12,138 nucleotides of DNA from Bacteroidota bacterium. GTDB lineage: Bacteria > Bacteroidota > Bacteroidia > NS11-12g > UBA955. This document shows, piece after piece, positions 1 to 8,128 of this stretch (position 1 is the stretch's first letter; each line of letters begins with the position of its first letter). A program made the translations under genes and the position numbers. The stretch spans positions 1 through 12,138 of the forward strand of contig JAGWYC010000034.1 in assembly GCA_018969565.1 (NCBI GenBank). The letters run 5' to 3'. The notes under the pieces were generated by a model. The model did no database searches and was not told where the DNA came from. It saw only the letters and a list, made by a program, of their open reading frames with translations.

Positions 1-383
1 TGCTCGCCCAGTTCCTGCAGGGCCTGAAGGCGACTCCGCTCGGCGAACATGCGCATGCCGTCAAACAATACCCAGCTTGCCCCCAACGCTGCATTGTTGT
101 TGGTTGCACCTACTCCGTTGCGGCTGATTTCAGTGCCATTGGAAAAGCGTTGTTCTATGTTGTTGTTGGAGAAAGAAAGTCCTCCGTTCAGGCTAACCAC
201 AGGCAGCATACCGGCATTTCCGGCTGTGTTCTGTAATGCTGCGATGGCTGCCTCATTGCGGGCCATGGTGAGTCCCAGACTGCGCTTCCAGGCCGTGTCC
301 AGTGCCTGAGTGAGGCTGAGCGCCTGCGCCCCTGCAAGGCCCGGCACAAAAAACAACAAGGGCAGGAACTTATTCTTCATCAT
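1..383 (-). CDS. TolC-family outer-membrane efflux protein, N-terminal part (runs off the window)
   Basis: This would be the outer-membrane channel of a tripartite efflux pump, taking substrate from the RND pump and fusion protein across the outer membrane. About 127 codons are visible, open to the window edge, so the C-terminal two thirds or more are missing. The start is a double ATG (383 or 380), followed by Lys-Asn-Lys, a hydrophobic stretch (LPLLFFVPGLAG) and a likely signal peptidase site near AGAQA. After that comes the usual TolC opening, SLTQALDTAWKRSLGLTMARNEAAIA, shown here only as its start (SLTQALDTAW) and its helical character. A later stretch, ALGASWVLFDG, resembles the first outer-membrane strand and WxLFDG motif of the family. 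The start overlaps the end of the RND gene by 14 nt (11 nt from the second ATG), so translational coupling is likely. Family assignment rests on sequence and context together; exact subfamily is not determinable. Confidence 0.88.
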   Translation of the reverse strand, partial: MMKNKFLPLLFFVPGLAGAQALSLTQALDTAWKRSLGLTMARNEAAIAALQNTAGNAGMLPVVSLNGGLSFSNNNIEQRFSNGTEISRNGVGATNNNAALGASWVLFDGMRMFAERSRLQALQELGE

Positions 384-3300
384 CAGCAGCACTTATGAGT
401 TCTGTAGAAACGTGTTTTCTGGCCAGCCAGGAATAGGCTGCCGGAACCACAAAAAGGGTCAGCACGAGGGAGAACAACAGGCCTCCAATAACCACGATGC
501 CCATGCCCTGCCTGCTTTCAGATGCCGCACCCAGCGATGCCGCAATGGGCAGCGCACCCAATACCGTGGCCAGGCTGGTCATCAGGATGGGTCTCAGGCG
601 AAGTACCGAGGCACGGGTAATGGCCTGCAGCTTGTCTTCACCCCGGGCCCTGCGCTGGTTGGCAAACTCCACAATAAGAATCCCATTTTTCGTTACCAGC
701 CCTACCAGCATGATGGCGCCAATCTGACTGAAGATGTTCAGGGTCTGATTGAAATACCAAAGCGCCAGCACCGCACCCGCCATAGCCAGAGGCACGGTGA
801 GCATGATGATGAAGGGATCGCTGAAGCTCTCAAACTGGGCAGCCAAAATAAGGTACACCAGCAGCAAGGCCAGCACAAAGGCCAGCAAGAGGTTGCCGGA
901 ACTTTCGGCAAAATCGCGACTGGCGCCGGTGAGTTCTGTACTGAAGCCTTCGCCCAGGGTGCGGCTTGCTATGCCTTTCATGGCTTTGATACCATCGGCA
1001 ATGGTTTTTCCGGGTACCACTGAGGCCGATACCGTAGCCGACATGTAGCGGTTGTAATGATACAGTTGCGGGGGATTGCTCTGCTCTTCCACCTGCACTA
1101 CATCACCCAGGCGAATCATGCTTCCATTCCTGCTGCGCACATAGATGCCGGTGAGGTCGGAAGGACTGTTTCTTCCAGCACGTTCAAACTGCCCGTTAAT
1201 CTGGTATTGCTTGTTGTTCATGGGGAAATAACCCATGCGCGGCGCCCCGAAGGCCAATTGCAGGGTTTGGGCAATGTCAGAAGTCTGCACGCCCAGCGCC
1301 GAAGCCTTTTCGCGGTCTATGGTGACCATCAGCTCCGGCTTGTTGAATTTCAGGTTCACGTCCACCACTTGAAAGGTTTTATCCTTGCGGGCTTCATCCA
1401 TGAACTGCGGTAGTTTTTGTTTCAGCGCTTCGAAGTTGGGGGCCTGGATGACAAACTGCACGGGCAATCCTCCAAAGCCGCCGGTAGAAATGGTTTGCTG
1501 TTCAATCACAAACACCTTGGCATCGGGATAGGCCCCGGCCTTTTTGGTGAGGTATTGAGCTATCTGACTTTGGCTTCTTTTGCGCGCTGCACGGTCTTTC
1601 AGCATCACCCGCACGAATCCGGTATTGGCGGCTCCGGAGCCGGAGAAAGAAGGCGCTGTTACCACCAGGGCAAGGCGTTTTTCAGGGATAGAGTCATCAA
1701 TAAACGCGCTGAGTTGCTGTAAAAAGGCATCGGTATATTCAAAGGTTGCACCTTCGGGGGCAGTGATGCTCATGCGCATCCAGCCTCGGTCTTCCATGGG
1801 TGCCAGTTCACTCTTCAGCAGACGGCCTACTCCGACTATCATGCCCACACAAAGCAGCAGAATCAGGGCAGCCAGCCAACGGCGTTTCAGAAAATTACTC
1901 AGGGAGCGCTCATAGGTATCATTAAGCTTTTGAAAGAAGGGTTCCGTGGCCAAATAGAAACGGCTCTTCTTATTGTCCTTGCGCACCAGATAGGCATTCA
2001 GCATGGGCGTAAGGGTGAGTGAAACAAAGGCAGAGATGAGTACCGAACCCGCCAGCACCACGCCAAATTCCTGAAACAGTCTTCCCACAAAGCCCTGCAT
2101 AAAGATTACGGGCATAAACACGGCAGCCAGCGTAACCGAAGTGGACAGCACGGCGAAGAGAATTTCCGAAGAACCTTTCAGTGCTGCTTCTTTGGGCGAC
2201 ATACCGCGTTCCACCTTTTTGTAGATGTTCTCGGTAACCACGATGCCGTCATCCACCACCAGACCTGTTGCCAGCACGATGGCCAGCAGCGAAAGCACAT
2301 TCACCGAATAGCCCATCAGGTACATCAGGAAGAATACCCCTATCAGCGAAACAGGTATATCAATCAACGGTCTGAGGGCAATAAGCCAGTCGCGGAAGAA
2401 CAAGTAAATAATCACCACAACCAGCAGCAGGGCGATGATGAGGGTTTCCCCTACTTCTTCCAGCGAGCGCCTTACAAACACCGTATTATCGAGCGCTACG
2501 TTGATTTCATAATCTGCCGGAACAGTTTTCTTGATTTCTTCGAAGCGCTTGCGAAATTCATTGGAGATATCAATATAGTTGGCACCGGGCTGGGGAACCA
2601 AGGCCAGGCCAATCATGGGCACCCCTCGTTCACGCAGCACCGTTTCTTCATTTTCCACGCCAAGCGTGGCGTAACCTATATCAGAAAGTCGTACCGTTTT
2701 GCCATTCTGTTCGGTAATGATCAGTCGGTTGAAGTCTTCCGCACGGCGCATGCGGCCCTGCGTTTTTACACTGAGTTCTGTAGCATCTCCGGCTATTTTG
2801 CCTGCGGGAAGTTCCACATGTTCGCGGTCCAGGGCGCGTTGTACATCCTGCGGGGTAAGTTGATGCGCGGCCAGCTTCACCGGATCCATCCAGATGCGCA
2901 TAGCGTAACGACGTTGCCCCCAGATTTGGATATTGGATACACCCGGAATGGTTTGCAGTCGTTCAGCCAATACATATTCAGCGAAGTCACTCACTTCCAG
3001 CGGGTCGCGGGTGGCGCTGCGCACCGTCATGGTGATGATGGCATCGCTGTTGGCATCGGCTTTGCTCACCACAGGCAGCCCGTCAATATCGCGGGGCAGG
3101 CTGCGCACGGCCTGGGAAACTTTATCGCGCACATCATTGGCGGCGGCTTCCAGGTCGGCATTCAAATCAAATTCCACCGTAATGACGCTGGAACCCAGGT
3201 TGCTGGCCGAGGAAATGGAGCGTATGCCTGCAATGCCATTGATGGCTTTTTCCAGGGGTTCGGTAATTTGCGACTCAATGATGTCGGCGCTGGCACCGCC

Positions 3301-3453
3301 ATAGCTGGTGCGCACGGTAATGACCGGCGGATCTATGGAAGGGAACTCGCGCACCCCGAGGTAGCGCATGCCCATGAACCCGAACAGCAGGATGAGCAGG
3401 TTCATCACGATGGCCAGTACCGGCCTTTTAATGCTGATGGATGATAACGACAC
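370..3453 (-). CDS. RND multidrug efflux transporter, AcrB/HAE-1 type inner-membrane pump
   Basis: This is a proton-driven inner-membrane pump that exports hydrophobic or amphipathic compounds from the periplasm or membrane through a fusion protein and a TolC channel. Its 1027 residues match the family length. The N-terminus (SISIKRPVLAIVMNLLILLFG) is the first membrane helix of the type (SIKRP near 6-10). A first periplasmic domain spans about 30-330. The proton-relay Asp pair in TM4 is at 401-402 (GLVVDDGIVVTEN), and the TM10 Lys is near 922 (GLVTKNGILIVEF). A second large periplasmic loop covers roughly 550-830. All key relay residues are present, so it should be active. The start codon is GTG (complement of CAC at 3451-3453), 9 nt after the stop of the fusion-protein gene; the next in-frame ATG, at residue 17, would cut the first helix. 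A weak AGGTAAAG precedes the start. Substrate cannot be predicted; a metal-type CzcA pump is less likely given the AcrB-like motifs. Confidence 0.97.
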   Translation of the reverse strand: MSLSSISIKRPVLAIVMNLLILLFGFMGMRYLGVREFPSIDPPVITVRTSYGGASADIIESQITEPLEKAINGIAGIRSISSASNLGSSVITVEFDLNADLEAAANDVRDKVSQAVRSLPRDIDGLPVVSKADANSDAIITMTVRSATRDPLEVSDFAEYVLAERLQTIPGVSNIQIWGQRRYAMRIWMDPVKLAAHQLTPQDVQRALDREHVELPAGKIAGDATELSVKTQGRMRRAEDFNRLIITEQNGKTVRLSDIGYATLGVENEETVLRERGVPMIGLALVPQPGANYIDISNEFRKRFEEIKKTVPADYEINVALDNTVFVRRSLEEVGETLIIALLLVVVIIYLFFRDWLIALRPLIDIPVSLIGVFFLMYLMGYSVNVLSLLAIVLATGLVVDDGIVVTENIYKKVERGMSPKEAALKGSSEILFAVLSTSVTLAAVFMPVIFMQGFVGRLFQEFGVVLAGSVLISAFVSLTLTPMLNAYLVRKDNKKSRFYLATEPFFQKLNDTYERSLSNFLKRRWLAALILLLCVGMIVGVGRLLKSELAPMEDRGWMRMSITAPEGATFEYTDAFLQQLSAFIDDSIPEKRLALVVTAPSFSGSGAANTGFVRVMLKDRAARKRSQSQIAQYLTKKAGAYPDAKVFVIEQQTISTGGFGGLPVQFVIQAPNFEALKQKLPQFMDEARKDKTFQVVDVNLKFNKPELMVTIDREKASALGVQTSDIAQTLQLAFGAPRMGYFPMNNKQYQINGQFERAGRNSPSDLTGIYVRSRNGSMIRLGDVVQVEEQSNPPQLYHYNRYMSATVSASVVPGKTIADGIKAMKGIASRTLGEGFSTELTGASRDFAESSGNLLLAFVLALLLVYLILAAQFESFSDPFIIMLTVPLAMAGAVLALWYFNQTLNIFSQIGAIMLVGLVTKNGILIVEFANQRRARGEDKLQAITRASVLRLRPILMTSLATVLGALPIAASLGAASESRQGMGIVVIGGLLFSLVLTLFVVPAAYSWLARKHVSTELISAADDEE

Positions 3454-3462
3454 GGCTGTTCT

Positions 3463-4515
3463 TTACCTGTTCACTACCCTCACCTGTGCGCCGGGCCTGA
3501 GGCCAAGCAAACCGCGGGTAATTACGGAATCACCCACCTGCAATCCACTTTTCACCACCACATTTTGTTCTGTGCGTTCGCTGATTTCAATAGGCACAGC
3601 AGAGGCTTTCCCTTGCTTCACCACATAAACCTGATATCCGCGCATCACAGGAACCAGGGCCTCTGTAGGAAGGCTGATGCTGCCTGCCTGCTGCGTAAGC
3701 GGTACCAGCACTTTGCAGAACATGCCCGGCTTCAGTGCCTCATGTCTGCCCTGCACCCTTGCCCTCACGGTAAGGGTTCTGGTTTGTTCATCCAGCCCGG
3801 CTTCCGAAGCTATTACTACGGCATTTAAAGTGTCGTTACCACTTTCTCCGGTGAAGGAGATGCTGCTTCCTTTCTGCACGGATGCTGCATATTGCGCCGG
3901 GACGGAAAAATCGAGCTGCATCCCATCCGTTTGCGTGAGCGTACAGAACACATCCTGGGGGGAAACGATACTTCCGTTGCTGATGCGCCTGAGGCCTAAA
4001 ACGCCGCTGAAGGGCGCCTTAAGCTCGCAAAGGGCAAGTTTTGCATCGGTTTGTTCCAGTTCTGCCTGTAGGCTTGCCCTTTCCTGTTCAGCGGATTCTA
4101 ACTCATCGGCACTTACCCCACCGGCATTCCGCAGGGTTTTAAGTCGGTTCAGTCTTTGTTCCGCCAGTTGCAGTTGGGCAGTGATTTTCTTGTGTAGTGC
4201 GCGCAGTTCGGCATCGTTGATACGTGCCAGCAGCGCACCGGCTTCCACCCTGCTGCCTTCCGGCATGTTCAGCCATACCACACGGCCTGTTGCTTCGGCA
4301 CGTAACTGAACCTGTTCCGGTGCGCGCAGCGTGCCGCTTACGGACAATACGCCTGCGGTGCCTGCGGGTGCCGCCATGATTACCGTTACCGGTGCCGGCT
4401 GCTTCCCGGGGCCACCTTGTTCCTTCTTCTGTGCCGCTTTATTGCCGGCAACAATCCTCCACACCAATGCCGCCACGAGGGCAAGAACCAGCAGGGTCCA
4501 TACAATGCGTTTCAC
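3463..4515 (-). CDS. Efflux RND periplasmic adaptor (membrane fusion protein, HlyD/AcrA family)
   Basis: This adaptor bridges the RND pump and the outer-membrane channel in the periplasm. It has 350 residues, normal for the family. A single N-terminal membrane anchor or uncleaved signal spans 4-23 (IVWTLLVLALVAALVWRIVA), with no lipobox Cys. A charged linker leads to a biotinyl/lipoyl-like half (LRAEATGRV, about 71-100), then an alpha-helical hairpin (about 102-162, rich in Ala, Leu, Glu and Gln), and the second lipoyl half (CELKAPFSGVLGLRRISNGS, 163-182). A beta-barrel domain and a membrane-proximal domain follow (LPTEAL, then GLQVGDSVITRGLLGLRPG). The start is GTG, which keeps the anchor; the next Met is residue 47. 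The gene begins 4 nt after the tandem TAATAA stop of the upstream gene, and an AAGG abuts the start rather than sitting at normal Shine-Dalgarno spacing. Its pairing with the pump gene 9 nt downstream makes the role firm. Confidence 0.95.
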   Translation of the reverse strand: MKRIVWTLLVLALVAALVWRIVAGNKAAQKKEQGGPGKQPAPVTVIMAAPAGTAGVLSVSGTLRAPEQVQLRAEATGRVVWLNMPEGSRVEAGALLARINDAELRALHKKITAQLQLAEQRLNRLKTLRNAGGVSADELESAEQERASLQAELEQTDAKLALCELKAPFSGVLGLRRISNGSIVSPQDVFCTLTQTDGMQLDFSVPAQYAASVQKGSSISFTGESGNDTLNAVVIASEAGLDEQTRTLTVRARVQGRHEALKPGMFCKVLVPLTQQAGSISLPTEALVPVMRGYQVYVVKQGKASAVPIEISERTEQNVVVKSGLQVGDSVITRGLLGLRPGAQVRVVNR

Positions 4516-4519
4516 CTTA

Positions 4520-7500
4520 TTAGAATTTCTGATTGTCTTTAAAGAGCGGTGCCCGGTTTTGTTCTACACTCTTCTTAAACTGTACCCAGGGACCTTCAAA
4601 AAATGCGTTCAGGCGTCCGCAAATCCTGTCGGTTTCAGCCCCGGCAATGCGCACCGCATCAATGGCGTTGCGGCCCGGATAAACCTCTGCATTCATGATA
4701 TATCCGTAGGCTTCGTATAAAAGATTATTCAGGCGTACCGTCACGTCTTCGTAACCGCGAAAATCGGAGGGCAGCATAAACAAGGCTTTAAACTGCTGTA
4801 AACTGTCTTGTAGTTTCCGGGCCTCTTTCTGAATTTGCTCCTTCAGGCTGTCCGGGGCAAAATTCATGGCTTCTCTGGTGATGGACAGTGATTTTTCAGC
4901 GCTTTTAATGGCTTCAAAAGCCTGGTAGGCGCGGTTGGTAATAACAGCGAAGCGGCGATAAAGAGTTATGCCTGAATCATAAGCATTGCGGCGGAAGGGT
5001 TTACGTGGATCTTCCAGAACGGTACACCAGGAAGAATCTTTGAACGTTCCGTATTGCAGGAGCAATTTGTACTTGCCCGGTGCCGCCCTGGGCCCTTCGG
5101 GCAGGTCAGCATCTTTATCCACTTTTCCTTCGGATGGAAAGCGGATTCCATCGGTCACGAAACGCCAGTGGATGCGGTAGAAACCACTGCTGTCCACGGT
5201 AAAGCGATGCGTTCTGATTTTTGCCCCCTGTTCATTGAACACCATTCCGGTGATTTTGATTTTCTCTTCCTTGTCGGTGGCTGTTTTCTTCACATAAAAC
5301 GACAACTGAGCGCCGTTGCTCTTGTTGGCGCCTTCCCAGAAGCCATTGGCGGGGAAGCGAATACCTTCGGGTTGGTTCCAGGCAGCTTGCACCGCTTGCT
5401 GAACAGGAAACAGGGTGATGTTCTGTTCCTGCGGTTTTTTCCTGCCGGAAATCAGCTCACGCAGAGGCGAAATGTCATCCAGCACCCAGATGGCTCTTCC
5501 GAAGGTGGCAATGACCAGGTCGTGCTCACGAGGATGCACTTTCAGGTCGCTTACCGGTACAGCGGGAAAATTCTGGTTGAAGCGGGTCCAGTTATTGCCT
5601 TCATCGGTGCTGATCCACAGGCCCTGCTCGGTGCCGAGGAAAACTAGTTTGGGCTCCACGGCATCCTGCCACACGCTGAGGCAGTGGCCCTGAACTTTTT
5701 TCGGGTCGGCCATGCGTTTCCATGTCGTTCCGTAATCGGAGGTATAGTAGAGGTAAGGATCCCAGTCGTTGCGGCGATAATTATTGGCCACCACCCAGGC
5801 CGCTCCGGGTTTGGAGTGACCGGTCTGGATATAGGGAATCCAGGAACCCGCGGGCAGGCCGGGCAACTTACTGCTCAGGTTGGTCCATGTTTTACCGCCG
5901 TCGCGGGTAATTTGCAGGTTGCCGTCGTCGGTAGCCACCCAAATCAGGCCTTTTTCCAGCTTGCTCGGGGCGATGGCCAATATGGTACAATGGTTTTCTG
6001 CATTGGTGGCATCAATGGTAAGGCCGCCGCTTTTTTCCTGGTGTTGTTTTGAAGTGTCGTTGGTAGTGAGGTCCGGAGAAATGATGTTCCAGCTTGCGCC
6101 GCGGTCAGCGCTATAATGCACAAACTGGCTTCCGTAATACAGGCCATCGGGGTTGAATGGATCAAGCGCGAGGCCTGCGTTCCAGTTGAAGCGCAGTTTT
6201 TTACCTTCAGGATGAACAGGTTTGATGCCGAAGGTTTCGTGCGTGTTCAGGTTGTAGAAGGCCAGTTCACCCCCCTGAGCCATAGCGTATCCTTTGGTTC
6301 CGTCGCCGGGATAAGGGGCCACATCAAAGCCATCGCCAAAATACAGTTCCTGCCAGTAGCTGTTGCGGAGTCCGCCGGATTTCCACACATAGGCAGGACC
6401 GCGCCAGCTTCCGTTGTCCTGCAGGCCCCCGTAGATGTTATACGGAATGTCGTTGTCTATGTCCACGTGGTAGAATTGTCCGATAGGAAGATTTTCCACG
6501 AAGCGCCAGGTTTTACCGCCGTCGTAGGAGAAGTTCAGTCCGCCGTCGTTGCCGTTGATAAGAAACTCCGGCTGGTCGGGGTGGATGTAGAAGGCATGGT
6601 GGTCGGGATGCACGTCATTCCAGCTCATCAATACCTGCCAGGAACGACCGCCGTCTTCACTTTTCGACACTTGGCTCCACAGGCTGTAGATACGGTTTTC
6701 ATTCTGCGGATCGCAGTAGATTTCATTGTAGTAGAAGGGGCGGTTGCCCATGGTTTCGGAAGAAGACATCTTCTGCCAGTTGTAACCTCCATCGGTGCTG
6801 CGAAAGAACTCGAGGTTCTTGCTTTCGACGATGGCATAAACGATATTGGGTTTGCTTCTGGAGATAGCCAGTCCGATGCGGCCCAGTTCGCCCTTGGGAA
6901 GTCCGTCCTTGTCTGTTCTTTTCGTCCAGGTTTTACCGCCGTCGAGGGTTACATAGAGGCCGCTGCCGGGTCCGCCGCTGCGGAAGGTCCAGGGCTGGCG
7001 GCGGAAATCCCACATAGAGGCAAACAGTTTATCCGGGTTGGAAGGGTCGGCAATCAGTTCCGCGCAGCCGCTGCTGTTGTTGGTAAACAGGATACGTGTC
7101 CAGGTTTTACCGCCGTCGGTGGTTTTATATACCCCGCGCTCTTCGCTGTTACCCCAGGCGGAGCCAAGAGCGGCCACGTAGATGATGTCAGGGTTGTCGC
7201 GGTGGATGATGATGCGGTGGATGGTGCGGGTCAGTTCCAGCCCCATGCGCGTCCAGTTGCGTCCGCCGTCAATGCTCTTGTAAATGCCATTACCGCTGTT
7301 GTGGCTGTTGCGGGGATTGCCTTCGCCGGTGCCTGCCCAGATTACTGAGGGGTTATTCTGCTGAATGGCCACGGCTCCGATGCTGCCCACCGTTTGCCTG
7401 TCGAAGAGGGGCTGCCATTCCAGGCCGCCGTCGTCGCTGCGCCACACACCGCCGCTGGCCGTGCCGATCACGATGCTCTGTGGGCGGTTGCGCACCACAT

Positions 7501-7642
7501 CAATAGAAGTTACCCTTCCACTCATGCCGGAGGGGCCTATGTTACGGGGTTTCATGCTGCCCAGCATCACAGCTTCGGGCGATTGAGCCATGGCATTTCC
7601 CAGCAAGAGCAAGATGGAAATGAAGTATATTGATTTCTTCAT
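4520..7642 (-). CDS. Secreted Asp-box (BNR/sortilin-like) beta-propeller protein
   Basis: This is a large exported repeat protein of the VPS10/sortilin-like 'glycosyl hydrolase' type common in Bacteroidota; the biochemical role of such proteins is mostly unknown. I chose the ATG at 7642, giving 1040 residues, because it starts a clean signal peptide (MKKSIYFISILLLLGNAMAQ); an ATG 13 codons upstream adds an implausible leader. Eleven Asp boxes of the form S/T-x-D-x-G-x-x-W lie at about 69-76, 123-130, 174-181, 232-239, 282-289, 328-335, 372-379, 511-518, 579-586, 634-641 and 678-685, consistent with one or two propellers. After about residue 730 the boxes stop; a beta-rich region and a helical, possibly coiled segment follow (from about YQAFEAIKSAEKSLS) up to the C-terminus. 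No type IX sorting domain or lipobox is evident, so periplasmic location is as likely as secretion. It is first in a run with the efflux genes. The annotation 'hydrolase' should not be taken as demonstrated activity: no catalytic residues can be assigned. Confidence 0.92.
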   Translation of the reverse strand: MKKSIYFISILLLLGNAMAQSPEAVMLGSMKPRNIGPSGMSGRVTSIDVVRNRPQSIVIGTASGGVWRSDDGGLEWQPLFDRQTVGSIGAVAIQQNNPSVIWAGTGEGNPRNSHNSGNGIYKSIDGGRNWTRMGLELTRTIHRIIIHRDNPDIIYVAALGSAWGNSEERGVYKTTDGGKTWTRILFTNNSSGCAELIADPSNPDKLFASMWDFRRQPWTFRSGGPGSGLYVTLDGGKTWTKRTDKDGLPKGELGRIGLAISRSKPNIVYAIVESKNLEFFRSTDGGYNWQKMSSSETMGNRPFYYNEIYCDPQNENRIYSLWSQVSKSEDGGRSWQVLMSWNDVHPDHHAFYIHPDQPEFLINGNDGGLNFSYDGGKTWRFVENLPIGQFYHVDIDNDIPYNIYGGLQDNGSWRGPAYVWKSGGLRNSYWQELYFGDGFDVAPYPGDGTKGYAMAQGGELAFYNLNTHETFGIKPVHPEGKKLRFNWNAGLALDPFNPDGLYYGSQFVHYSADRGASWNIISPDLTTNDTSKQHQEKSGGLTIDATNAENHCTILAIAPSKLEKGLIWVATDDGNLQITRDGGKTWTNLSSKLPGLPAGSWIPYIQTGHSKPGAAWVVANNYRRNDWDPYLYYTSDYGTTWKRMADPKKVQGHCLSVWQDAVEPKLVFLGTEQGLWISTDEGNNWTRFNQNFPAVPVSDLKVHPREHDLVIATFGRAIWVLDDISPLRELISGRKKPQEQNITLFPVQQAVQAAWNQPEGIRFPANGFWEGANKSNGAQLSFYVKKTATDKEEKIKITGMVFNEQGAKIRTHRFTVDSSGFYRIHWRFVTDGIRFPSEGKVDKDADLPEGPRAAPGKYKLLLQYGTFKDSSWCTVLEDPRKPFRRNAYDSGITLYRRFAVITNRAYQAFEAIKSAEKSLSITREAMNFAPDSLKEQIQKEARKLQDSLQQFKALFMLPSDFRGYEDVTVRLNNLLYEAYGYIMNAEVYPGRNAIDAVRIAGAETDRICGRLNAFFEGPWVQFKKSVEQNRAPLFKDNQKF

Positions 7643-7651
7643 GTGATGATA

Positions 7652-7659
7652 CAAAGATA
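7652..7659 (-). promoter_or_regulatory. Candidate Bacteroidota -7 promoter box (TATCTTTG)
   Basis: On the minus strand this reads TATCTTTG, an exact match to the TAnnTTTG consensus known for the housekeeping sigma factor of Bacteroidota. It sits 9 nt upstream of the chosen ATG of the propeller gene, within the only real gap between the ABA4-like gene and the efflux run. I see no good TTG/TTTG -33 element at the usual 17-23 nt upstream, which weakens the call. If real, transcription would start only a few bases before the ATG. Confidence 0.42.
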
Positions 7660-7673
7660 TTAGGTGGCCGTTG

Positions 7674-7698
7674 CCTTGCACGGGATGATATGCACAGG
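7674..7698 (-). repeat. Imperfect inverted repeat after the ABA4-like gene
   Basis: Just after the stop of the ABA4-like gene, the minus strand reads CCTGTGCA, a 10-base loop, then TGCAAGG. The arms pair as CCT/AGG and TGCA/TGCA around a one-base bulge. There is no T-run after it, so a rho-independent terminator is not supported. It could be a weak transcript end or an operator near the downstream promoter box, or chance. Confidence 0.3.
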
Positions 7699-7699
7699 T

Positions 7700-8128
7700 T
7701 CAGCGCGTGGCGCGTGCAGTATGCAGTCGGTCGGCGGCTGTGTAGGTAATCCAGCCAATGGGTCCGGCCATCAGGATAAGGATTTGAGCCGGTACGACCC
7801 AAACCTTGGAGTACCCTTTATGATGTGCTTCCAGTCCCACGCGGGCACCGATCAGCAGATCAAAGCACAGGTAATGCAACCAGCCGGCAAGCAGCAGCCC
7901 CTCGTTGTTGAACAGTTCTTTGACTTCAGCCAGACTTCCGAAGCCACCGGAAGCATCACTGCTGAAACGACTGATCAGGTAGCCGTAGGTCAATGCCAAA
8001 ATGGCGGGGATGAGTCCTTTGTGGACGAGGGTTCTGGTGAAAGGCGCTGCCGGGAAAAACAGGGCCGGAATCCAGCCAATCATGGTCAGCAGGCCTGCCA
8101 GGGAAAATATCAGTTCATTGGGCGTCAT
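7700..8128 (-). CDS. ABA4-like family (DUF4281) small membrane protein
   Basis: This 142-residue integral membrane protein resembles the ABA4-like family, named after plant ABA DEFICIENT 4, which is needed for neoxanthin formation from violaxanthin; bacterial members have no established function. Four hydrophobic segments are visible at about 5-25, 37-54, 77-97 and 108-130. The family signature is the third segment, GWLHYLCFDLLIGARV (82-97), with conserved Trp, His, Tyr, Phe and Asp. The second segment is preceded by a Lys-Gly turn and the fourth contains a Gly-Pro kink. The ATG lies inside the end of the upstream SDR gene, with a 14 nt overlap (8115-8128), indicating coupled translation. A carotenoid-related role is possible given the SDR partner, but no carotenoid synthesis gene (crtB, crtI, crtY) is in the window. 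Confidence 0.8.
   Translation of the reverse strand: MTPNELIFSLAGLLTMIGWIPALFFPAAPFTRTLVHKGLIPAILALTYGYLISRFSSDASGGFGSLAEVKELFNNEGLLLAGWLHYLCFDLLIGARVGLEAHHKGYSKVWVVPAQILILMAGPIGWITYTAADRLHTARATR

Noticed and set aside
310..1023. Plus-strand ORF of 237 codons, and others at 2818-3444 and 2933-3304
   Set aside because: These are antisense to the RND pump gene, which is supported by family motifs along its full length; they show no recognisable domain.
3677..4309. Plus-strand ORF of 210 codons
   Set aside because: Antisense to the fusion-protein gene; rich in Ser, Ala, Leu and Cys, as expected from a reversed coding strand.
6116..7348. Long plus-strand ORF of 410 codons
   Set aside because: It lies antisense to the propeller gene, whose Asp-box pattern is clear; the product has low-complexity Val/Ala/Gly content typical of the reverse frame of a repeat gene.
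7643..7681. Upstream ATG giving a propeller protein 13 residues longer
   Set aside because: The extra residues precede a complete signal peptide and would run across the candidate promoter box; the ATG at 7642 is better.
7542..7802. Minus-strand ORF of 86 codons across the gap between ABA4-like and propeller genes
   Set aside because: It overlaps both neighbours in another frame, with no start context or recognisable domain.
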